Shown here one piece after another: positions 27,601 through 39,400 of a stretch of DNA of 64,000 nucleotides. The translations under genes and the position numbers were made by a program. The notes under the pieces were generated by a model. The model worked only from the letters and a program-made list of their open reading frames with translations. It searched no databases and was not told the DNA's origin. The stretch is from Hofstenia miamia (lineage: Eukaryota > Xenacoelomorpha > Acoela). The stretch's first letter is position 1. Every line of letters begins with the position of its first letter. The stretch spans positions 93,535 through 157,534 of the forward strand of contig SCFE01000062.1 of the NCBI GenBank assembly GCA_004352715.1. Direction: 5' to 3'.

Positions 27601-30358
27601 TCGCGTTGACGATTAATCATGTTGGATCCCTGATCATAGCAGCTTTTGAAACAGCTGTCTTTCTCCAATGGAATTGGGTTTAAAACCACGCTAAAGCAAT
27701 TTCGACAAGCTATTTGTTTGCGCCCACCCTAATGGCCACGATCATAATTATATTGTGTATTTATAAATGATAATTAAACTTGAAATTTCAATGTTATTTA
27801 AAATAAAAAATGTGATTTTCCTATAAAATTACAAAAACTTTACTATTGACGGTCATTTTCTATTTCATAATTTGACTAATCGTAAACCGCAAAATTCACT
27901 TTTGGGGGGTACAATATAGTCTTTTGACTATATTCAAAAATAATTTTTTGACTGTAGTCAAAAGACTAATCGTTTGGCACCTCCTTAACAGTACCATTTG
28001 TATATTCACGTAATTATTGTTTAGCAATGAATTTAGTTCTTAGCCTTCCCTTGAAAGCAATATAAACAATCTACAAGAAACACACATAAATTCTAAATCA
28101 GTATCACTTTCTTAATGATCACAGTAACCGTGTTCAATATTCTTATAATGAAAATCAATATTTATGTGTAAATATGCCTGTTAACGCCAATGTTATAATG
28201 ATGTATGATTATATGAAGTGTAAAAAAATATATAGTAAAAAGGCAACTAATTGAAACTGACATATACAGAATTAATGCAATCAGATATGATGTTTAAAAT
28301 TCCCTCTGCCTTCTAGCTGTACAGCTTTTGACTGTTTTCTTTAATTCTGCAAAAGTAATCTTGTTTCGACTACTCGGTATTTGTAGGCTTTCGCTTTTTA
28401 ACATCTAACAATCAATAATGCAGAAGTCTTATGTCAGGAGATTTGCAGGTCATTGCTGAGAGAAATGATGTCTAATAATATGGGTTTTGCTGAATGTTGA
28501 ATGTATCACATTTTTTACAATTCTAGAAATAATATTTTCGTAATTTTTTATTTTTGTGGTTTTGCTTAATCTTAAACTGTATTTGTCTCTATAAAAATGC
28601 GAATGCAATTTACACAATTATGAAGTTTGGAAATTGTGAAATATGGGCACATCTATTGATTCTAAGTTTGTAATTCTCCAAAAATTCAACTCAGTGATTC
28701 TGCTTTTTTTAATCGAGCAATGTCGTAGAATAGATACATTTCACTGCACGTATAATTTAATAATAAACTATTTTATATATATTCTTAAATTATGCAGTTA
28801 CAACAATAGTATACATGTATATAGGTGATTCTATAAAATTTTGTTTTAGGTGAATGAGCAGATTTTTGACGATGTTGAAAACATCCAACCACTCTCTCAA
28901 GGTCGATCGGCGCGGAAAATTCCTTTAAGCACTGGAGCACTTAAACAACAGCTAAAGATGTTTGAGGTTGTTACTTGAATTTTTATGGTAATGATCAACT
29001 TATTTGTAAACAGATTCCTACAATACATTTTTGTGTAGAAGTTGGCGCTATGGTAGTTTTAACTGTAGTAGAGCAATATTTTCATGAATTAAGGTCTAAT
29101 CCTGCTGCATATCGCTGTTACTCTGCAACTGGACAAACTGAACAGTAGGCGCAGCAATGAGCAATTATCTGTGTTCGTACCTTAACCCCTAGAGGTGTGA
29201 CTTCTAAGGCCGGTTTAATGTTTAATCATGAGAATCCTTTGGCGACCCCTTGCACTCAGAGCACTGATTTATGTTGAAACTGATCAGCGTAGTCAAGCTG
29301 AACGGCAAACTTTAGTTGGGTAGGTGTACCTCTCCTGCATTCGCCAACCATGCTATTAATAGTGGTAACTTAGTGAACGTCTCCTGCAACGAAAAACTAT
29401 TGTGATACATCAAATTTGCTTCACTAGTACAGCAAACGCTTGCCCTTGACCTATTCCATAGTTCAAAAGAAAAACTCATCCCAAATGGCTGTCCAATGAG
29501 ACACACTCACAGCTCAGGAACCATTAGCAGTCTTGCTGACAGTATTTCGCCTGCGTCGCCGTCTATCCACCACAAATTAAACAGACAGGCTTCATGACCG
29601 TCACCGCCCCCATGTACACAATATAGACATGACATCACTTTTCATGTACTCTATTGCTTAACTGTATTTGTAAGTACGGGGTTACGCAAACTGACGCGTC
29701 CAGCAACCTCCGCGTGAAGGTTTGGGCGCACTGCCCTTTGGGTTCCCTATGTAATATACTATGTAATATACTGTTTCTAACACCAATAATTGATATGTTT
29801 AATTTCAACAATATATATACTAAATGTAATAAATGACAGAATTGCCAAACATTGCTTCATTGAGATTAAATCAAAAGGCGTCATTATTTTAAAAACGTGT
29901 GTTCAAACTAATAATCAAGCAAGGGAAATATAACTTATGGATTTAATGCTTACAAAAAATTTCTTTTGAATAAAGTTCATGTTTTTGCCTGAAAAATAGC
30001 CTTTCATTGAAAGTTTCCTAAAAGCGCATAATGGATACGATTTTTCAAAAGAAATAGGCAATATCTACTAGAGTATGTAATGCCTGATGCAATGTTTTAT
30101 CAGCACTCATTCAAGTGAGAAATCGAATTTTGATGATTAGTCTACACTTTTTAAATTTCAATTTCGTCAAATAAAAATTCAAACAGCATTTTTATATATA
30201 TATATANNNNNNNNNNNNNNNNNNNNNNNNNNNNNNNNNNNNNNNNNNNNNNNNNNNNNNNNNNNNNNNNNNNNNNNNNNNNNNNNNNNNNNNNNNNNNN
30301 NNNNNNNNNNNNNNNNNNNNNNNNNNNNNNNNNNNNNNNNNNNNNNNNNNNNNNNNNN

Positions 30359-30400
<42 letters not shown>

Positions 30401-33400
30401 AGGTGTATGCATTGCATAAAATCCGTCAATTCAAAAACACAAAGAATTGCTCCAGTTTGTAACATACAGAAATTTAAGTAATGACTGATTGATCATTCGA
30501 AATGAACCGCAACTGCAGGGATTCTCACAATTATTATATAGCAAACTGAATTTTGAAATCTTTATTGTGAGTGCAATGAAGTCAGCAAAATGTATACATG
30601 TAGAATGCAATTTTAAAATTATTAAAATTTGATGTTTAAAGGCAATCGAATATGTAGAATAAATTAATTTCAAAAATATCGAGCATTGTATATCTTAATT
30701 TATTAAACACAAATATAACATGTTAGAACTCTCTTCATTGACCAAGTTCAAGATTTAATTTTTGAAGAGCTCTTGAAAGAAATAGTCTAACATGCTGAGT
30801 GTATGAAAATACGAGGCTGGGCTGTGCTTCTTCTACAATTTTAAGACTGTGATTTTTATTAGTTATAGACACTAAAGACCATTCAAGATTTTTTCTTTTT
30901 CGTAGTTGATTTTTGCTTGGGATTTCAATAAGATTCAGCATTGGAGAATATGGAGTAAGGCGTATTAACCCATAGTTAAATGGGCATTCAGAACAAAATC
31001 GGTGCCTTCAATGCTTACTCTGCATTACTGTGTACTGGATCATTGCCGCATACAATGACTACATTCATCGTCACTTCCTGGAGAGAGCCTACAAGTTCTT
31101 CAATCCAATTTTCAAAATCCGTTGTTTTGAATGCTCCTCTTTTTGTTTTGAAATTTAAGATCTCTGCTGTTTTCATTGCACCCATTATGTATAGATTGGC
31201 TTTTTGATGTAGTGACTTTGATCACAGCTCTTTGATCCATTTGAGCAATGGCAATTCATCAACTTTGTTTCTGCATGAAGACTCACTTGGAATGGGATTA
31301 TCCATATGCTGGAATAGTTCTTTAATAGCTGCGTGGCGTACTTTTTTTAGCGGGATATCAGCGGTAAGAAACGCCTTAGCGAGACGTGTAGTAAATTTTT
31401 TTAACAGGAGGCGTAATGAATGTTTGCTTGGAAGATGATGGTAACAATTTCAATGCTTTCTTATGCTTGGCTGATGCGCAATCACGGTCAATGAAAAAAC
31501 GCTTACCATGCCGTACAGTTTCACAACAACAGATTCAGAAAGTTTCACGTCCGGAGTAATTATTAATTCGCGTGGAAAATTGTTTCATAGGGGTAACTTT
31601 GCTGCGGTCGCTAGTTGCTTGCTTTGGCATGCTGCGGTGAAACAGCGAACAGGTTTAATGTGCGGCAAATACAATTTCTCAGTTTCCAAAATAACACTCA
31701 CGACGATGTAATCCAGCAACCAATTTAATTGATCCACTCGATCATCCGAACGATAACAAAAATAATTGGCCAAGAATCCCCTGGTAATCTCGTAATTGGC
31801 ACCGTGAAAAGTAAACAATTGCCAATCAACGGTAGTTTGCGGTAATCACATTTAAGACTGCACGCCACCCGAAATAAACAAGTTTATGTACATAATTAAT
31901 AAATTTTGAATTTGACTTAAAACTGAAATTTTGACCTAATTGACTTTATTCGTAAATTTCGACCAAATTTTGACAGTATTAACCTTATTAACTTTTTGGT
32001 CCCCCTAGTGATAATTGAGGGTTGACTTATATTTCAGCAGGATTCAATTTAGGTGTTCCTATTTCAGAAAAATTTTCCTGTCCAAGCAACTTGTGATAGT
32101 ACAATATCATCTTTAATTAGGCATTCGCGTATTGACTTAAACTAACGATAGAGCTATTTACAGCTTATCTTAATATAATTTGATGTTTGGACAAAGTTAT
32201 AACTAGGGTGCATAAAAGTCAGTTTTTCGATTAAAAACATTGCAAAATGTCCTAGAATAGCTAGCTCAAAATGAGGTTAAAATCAGCTATTTAATTAGTT
32301 ATTTTTTATATTTTCGCGAAAATATTTATTAAAGTTCGAATTCAATCAAACTAAATGTTCTAAAGTCATTCTTTCATAAATTTAGTGGCTAATCATCTTC
32401 AATCAGCAGGAACAAACGTATTTCTACAGTTGATGGTACAAAAAGCTTTTGGCGCTCTTCGAAAAGAGCAAAAGAATCACGTATTGCATAAGTCATTAAG
32501 TATCGATAGTGCACAATATTAATCTTTGTTGGTATATTTGATTTTTCCATAAGGCGAGCTTGGGAATCTCAGAAGCCATCGGAAATAATTTGATCGGACG
32601 TTTGCCTGTCTTATGCTTCTCAAGAAGCACAGGTACCCGCACCGACAATACATTAAAGATAAAAATAAGAATTTTTTCTTTACATGATTATTGAAAGTGG
32701 ATTCTTTAAAATAAGATTTAGTCAGAAAACATTTCAACCAAGAACTGGCATTAATGTGTAAGCCTCTGATTTTTAAATGATTTCTTTAGGAAGAATCAAT
32801 AACAAGTTCTGCCCCATAGTTACTGAAACGGAAGCTATCGGACAATGATTTCAATGTGAACAACGAGCATCAAGTTCTAACTTAGACAAATATTCTTGTG
32901 ATGTTATTATCACGATGTTTAATCCTGTCATGTTTTTCAAGTAAACATGTCTGTAAAGCTTGGGTAAAACTGGTCACTCTGTTTGAATCGAAATAGATTG
33001 TTATCATCTATGTAACATATTTATTCTGTTTCCGCTTCTCTTTTATTACCGCCTCTCTAGTAACAGAGTAAACCAAAATCCCACATCTCAATTAATCCAT
33101 CATGCGAAATTGCTATATGGACCTTTAACTGCATGCATTTGATTTTCAAATCGTTGTTTCGAGTGTCCGATTGCCATTTGAATCCCCGTTTTAACTAATA
33201 ATTGATGTTATTTAGAAAAATTTGTCTTGTACATTTCTTCAAATTATGTTTTACTCTGATTTGCCGCAATCATTTTCAAAGGTTTCTTAACTAAATCCTC
33301 AAGCTAGTCTTTTTAAATTCGATTGAAAAATTAATCCCACTTTTCCAATAATCCGGCTTTTGTGAGGTTGTTGAAACAGTATTAGAGTAAATACTTTACG

Positions 33401-36400
33401 GTAAGTTATACCGCAAAAGTTGCTTTATGTAAATTAATTTCGTTTTTTGTATTTAAAAAGTTATTGAAGATACACTTTTTTTATAAAATATCAATTTTTC
33501 ATCCACATTCTCTGATAAATATTGAAATTTTCAAATTTTGCCGAGCACTAATTAGTATTCATTGCATTCGTGTAATCTTGTATAAGAGATATTTTAAATT
33601 GACCTATAGATTTTCGAAAAGTCTTACGTTTAATTGTTTAGAATGAACTAGAACGACGCACAGCTCCCGCTATTGAGGTTTGGTGGCGTTATATTGGATT
33701 TTACGAACAAAACGCTGCTTCACTGGGCTCTCATTATGAAAGTATTCTAAAGAAATTTGTGAATCTAATCTCTCGTAACACTTACCAATCGCATCACGAT
33801 GATCCACATTTAATTGAAATTTTCCTCAAATATGTGGAGACACATTCGGTTAGTTTTAATCAATATTTCAATGCGATCTGATCGACAATGTCATTCTAAC
33901 AAATTAATGTGGATACACCATATTGATTTTCTTGATAATGCATATTATATTAAATTTATACTTTAGGATCCATTTGTGATATTAAATCAAATGCGGACAT
34001 TGAAAATCGGCGTGCATTATCCAAATTTATACATCGCATGGGCTCGACATTTTGATCGTGTAAATGATTTACAGGGAGCTATTAAAATTTTGGACTCCGG
34101 TATCTCTTCTGTTTTTGATCAAGAGGATTTGCAAAAGCTTAAATTTCACAAGTATCCTATATTATGTAATATTAATAGATATTGTTCTTCTTTACCTTAA
34201 ACTGTAAATGAATTGCTTAATATTTTTATGGTTTTTTAAAAAAAACTTTAAACATGCTTATAACTCACGAATTAATAAATCCTGCGACTTCAGACTTTGC
34301 GCACGGCACGCATTATGAATGAATTTGTGTTATCTGCATTAAAAAAAGTTAATTTTAGTCATTTTTCTTATTAGGAATGGTGAAAATTTTTTCAAGTTTC
34401 AATGCAAATTCTGGAATCTTATATTATACATTAGTATAAATTGTCGTTCGAGCACGTTCACCAGTGGTTATCCATCTCTCAGGGTTTGCAAATTTCATAA
34501 TAGTCTTGGAGAAAATTGCATGAGAATTGGCAAAAAAACAGTTTGTCATTAAAAGGACACAGGCAATTTAATGTTGAATTTAGGCATGTTTTGAAGATTG
34601 TCCATTAGCAGCCCTTAATCAACATTTTGCTAACTTTAGGAAATGTATCACGCTATATTGAACTACATTTTGATCCAATTAAAATTGTTAGCATCACGGG
34701 AGGGGGTAGTTCAAGTCATTTCTACTCTCAATTTGCAGCCCATTGAAGTTTAATAGGATTTATTTAGGTTTTTTTAACATTTTAGGCTCCTGACGAGCTA
34801 TAGCTTGAAAGTAGATCAACAGAAATACGAACATTTGTAGTTTGATCTAAATATTTATGTAAATGCGTACTCGCAATCGAGAAAATTACTTCCTTTACTA
34901 CAATATAATGTCAGGCTTAAATTTTATATGGTTGCTAACCTAATTTTTTTAATGGAATTGAAAATTGTGGAATACTCCTCAAATAGTGTTTAGATCAACG
35001 TGGACCATGTTTATTGACATGTGCGTTGTTGTATTAATCATTGTCAAATGTGTTTTATAAGACGATTACTACAATGTATGCTGCAGGTGGGTCTATTTTG
35101 TTCATCTGCACTACTTTTTTATTAGTCCCAGTTCAACTCGTCACATTGCTCCCTGTCCCGGCCCATACCAGCCCAATGAAGTTGGCTGGTCCCTTTGGCT
35201 CATGTGGTTTCACATCAAGCTTTTATTTTGTCCAAAATTGGAAATGCCTTAACTCCGCTTCTTTATTTATGATCCTAGATTCGTTGAAATATTTATACCC
35301 TGTGCCATATGACCGCGATAACTAAGTTATATGGAACTAAATAGTCGCGTATAACCCAATTTCAAAGTAACTCATAATTTGTGAAACTTCTGATTTTGAT
35401 ATGTTTATCTTAAACATTGATTTGAATGTAATCACAATAATGAAGTGGTGAGGGCTTCGTGGCATCAGGTTAATTAATTAATATTTAACTTTTTAAAATA
35501 AGTTTGTGAATCATTTTCACTATAAAAATAGCGTGAATTTATTAATTTCAATAAATGATTGCAATAATTAGAATTTGTAGTCATCTATTTGAGCATAGGT
35601 TTTTCAAATGAATTAATTCTTGATTACAATAACTCAGTATTTCAAATAGATTGGCCATACAGAAGTCAATTTTAATGCATGTAAAATAAATATTTACTTT
35701 AGTATTATTAGGGCAACGCTCGTTTTTGACCTAACCAATTTGAAATCATGAGTGTATTTTGACTTAATGAAAAACACTCAATGGAGGTTGAGAAAGTGAA
35801 CTAAGTTAACCATTACAATGATTAATGTGAAAAACAAAATATTTTAGCCAATTTTCAAACAGAAAATTTCTATCTTTAAAAAGCAGCTTCATGAGTGGGA
35901 AACTTCTCTCCAGAGAGCATGTTGTGGCTGTTCATGTTTGGATTTAGCAAATTTGCAGGACAAATGTGCATTCTCTTGTGTAGTTTGTGATTTCCAACAT
36001 GTCTCGCTAGTGAATTCGTCCTCTTATGCAATTTTTGAAGAATACATTTGTCTTCTTTAAAATCAATATTCTGGATGCCATTTTATGCCTGCATGATAGA
36101 AACCTTTGTGAATTCTTATTTTCCATAATGACTAAGCAGAGCTGAGCAAACAAAACAACAACTTTTGAAATAAATGCCTTCAATTTATATATAATTTTTT
36201 AGAAAGAATAATTTTGACCGTATTGACTTTTGGGTCCGCCCTACTTATCATATGTGTAAGGCGTCATTGTCTGAAAGAATTTTTTCTTACAATTTTTTTA
36301 ACATCTGTAAGAATTTCATTTTTATTTAAAACTAACCACTGTTTTCTTAATTTTTAAATTGAATTCTATTAGTGTAAACTTTCTTTCAAAATTTGTCAAA

Positions 36401-39400
36401 ATATTGAATAAATATAAGACCCTATGGCACTCCTTGTTAAAGTCCCGATGTAGGAAAATTTATATTCAATGAAATTCAATTGATTTTGGTATGCTGATAT
36501 CTATCTTTATGAATATATTAATAATTTTAAAAACGTTTTCATAATATGTTAAGCTTTAATCCTATTTGTCACTGCGCGATAGTTTCCCCCTCCAAACATT
36601 TACCTTTTGATTGACAAGTATTCTGATGAAATATGAAGCAATTTCACCCACTCGTTTTTTCGCTATAGGCCTTTTGTCAGGGATATTTTCAAAATTTTAA
36701 ATTATACTGTGTTGTATTGTTTTTGTTTTCCATTTCCACCATTAATACATTAACCTTTGTCAGGACGGCTGTTACATTTGTTGACATCATGCATATTTTT
36801 GTATTTCAACAGCAATGTATCTTTTGTCAATAATAGTTATTCTATGCGAGCATGAATATAATTATTTAATCCATATGTACATATTAACAAAAATAGCTGC
36901 AAAAATCTTTTTACATTTATAGAACTTCTGTTTCCCATACCTGCGATCGCTTGAAAAATTTGTGTTTATATGTTTGATGAAAATTGTTGAAATCTGCTAA
37001 CTGTACTTTTCATTTCTCTTATATTCTCGACCATATAATACACATATTATAAAGAAACTCGTACATAAACTGAACAAACCCGATTTTTGAAGAATCTTTT
37101 TGCTTGTTGCCAATAAATTTAAAGTCTTCAACAACCAATAATCAGGCAAAAATCTAAATAGCACCAATCACAGAAGTGTTCGAGATTAGTTTGTCTGTGG
37201 CAAACAAGCTGTCCCTATTTGTTATCAGTTTTCTTAGTATGAATCCCTACTTCACCATATTGCTTGTAAATCAGCATCATATAGGAGCTGTTCTATATAG
37301 TTTAAAGTTCTTGTTTCGAATACCAGTGTCAAGGCGATCTTGAGTGACTTTATTTGTTACCCGTATACTAACCTACAAATTATTAATAAGATTTTTTTAT
37401 GGATGCCTTGTAAGTTTTGATTTCAATGATCAATTATTGGCGCCGGTAGAAATAGTTTATGTATTATAATGTATATTTCTATTTATTATATAATATATTC
37501 TTCATTTATATACCTAATAATATGATGTCAACAAAATGCTGACAAAAGTTCAACAACGTGTGCTCGTTCGGACGTTCTGATAAGGGTTGTTAAATCAGAG
37601 CTTGTGGGTTGCCTTTTGACCTATCTATCAGTATGTCTACAATATTGTTTGTAAATCAAAATAATACATTTTGAGTACTTGAAACCAATTCGATATTAGC
37701 TTGAATGACATCTATTTTCTCCATTTTTTGCCTGTAATGTTGAATAATCAAGCACCTTTTCACTAGATGTCTCAAAATTCTTGGTTTCCCTCATTTAATT
37801 TATCATGTTGTGTTTCTGTCGTACATTTATAGGGTAGTACAGCAATATATAGCTTAGCCCAACCAGAAAAATATAATTGTAACGACTCGAACCTAAAAAA
37901 GTCAACTCGCAAGGGTTCTATATAGTTTTGCGCTTTTGATTTGAATTACAGGAGCGCTTTTTTGAGTGACAGTATATTTTTCTGTGTATTATTGCACTTA
38001 CAAATAAATAATTTTTTTTATTAAGTCACCTGTAAATATTTATTTCAATACAATTAATTATAAGCAACAGTAGAAATAATGTATTTATTATAATAAATAT
38101 TTCTATTTAAGAGAGTATATTCTTGATGTTCTGTTGATTTACGTAGGTAACAACGAAATGTTGGCTTGTGTTGTTTCAGAGGTCCTGATAAATGTTAACC
38201 AGGTTTTGCGCTGCCTATATTGCAATTGATGATGTCATCCGAGTAACGGTGACGTCATCCTTTTGTAGAAGGATTGTTTTAGTATTTTGCAAAATTTCAT
38301 TGCAAAATATTTTTAGAACAAGACTGAATCGATCCCCATGAACTCAACAGATTAAAATAACGTGTGGCAGATAGGCTTAATTTATTTGATTTAAATTTCA
38401 TATTTATGTGTTTATTTTAAGATTATGCTGCATGATGGAAATTTTAGGGAAGCATATGAAGACAAAATTGCGCGTTTGTCAATTGAAGGTATTCCCAATA
38501 ATCCTACGTTCACCACTCCTAATTTACATCGGAAAAACTTGGCTACCCTGCGCTCCATCAAAGGTAATGCTCCAATAGAAAGAATCGCAAATGAAAAAGA
38601 AACGTCAACCCAGCAATCAAGCATCGCTAGAAGCACCGCTGGAAGCTCTAAAGCACTAGTTTATGAAGACCCAGTGGTTTCCAATACTGATAACCATCCA
38701 ATTTCCAGAAATACTACCAACAATATTTTAAAACCCAAAGGGTTAATAAATCAGGATACTGTTGCTGCAATTGGTGAGGCTACTTCTAGTAAGCCTCTTT
38801 GTGTAAGAATTTAATTTATTGCTATTTCAACCATTTGCTTTTCACAACAATTATTAATCAATTATAATTCATTGGCAAATGAATGATCTTTAAATTCATA
38901 ATGATGCTAAGACTAAAAGCGTTAATTCAGTAGTATCTGAATTAATCGGCTAATGTTGATGAATGGTATCGACTGCTGAGTTTTTTAGTTCAGAAAAATA
39001 ATTTCAGCACTTTTTTAAAATATCTATCTAGGTTACCAACTTATATAAAGAAACATGAAGTGTAATGTTAGTGTCTTTCTGAAAATTAGCCTAAAACTGA
39101 CAAGGCTCTAGACAAGAAAATCATTATTGCCATATATGTATTGATAATATCGGAAAATATATTGGAATGTGACTGATGAAGACCAAAAGGTAAATTGCGC
39201 TTCGAATAGAAGTCCCTTCAATATGATTATTTTGTTATGCTCACTTGTAAAAAATTAATTTTTTCATTACATAGTTTTTAGTTTTTTATGGAAATTAGAC
39301 TTAAAGCATTCTTAAACTTTTCCTATATACAGGGTGGCCCATAAGTTTGTATACAGTTAATACAAACATTTAAATAACAAGAAATAGTGAATTAAACACA

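Larger units (their letters stand above)
9848..28849 (+). other. Intron 2 of the BUB1-family gene (about 19 kb, transposon-filled)
   Basis: Starts GTATTA and ends TTGTTTTAG. It holds at least a dozen mobile elements, described separately. The exon 2 to exon 3 link is inferred: both ends are phase 0, exon 3 has an in-frame TAG immediately upstream and no usable ATG, so it needs an upstream coding exon. Confidence 0.7.

Noticed and set aside
34641-34706. Possible mini-exon after TGCTAACTTTAG in intron 5
   Set aside because: It fits phase 2 from exon 5, but its product resembles nothing in the family and no good donor restores phase 0.
35041-35325. 94-codon + strand frame in intron 5
   Set aside because: No domain and hydrophobic low-information text; splice context does not connect it to the neighbouring exons.
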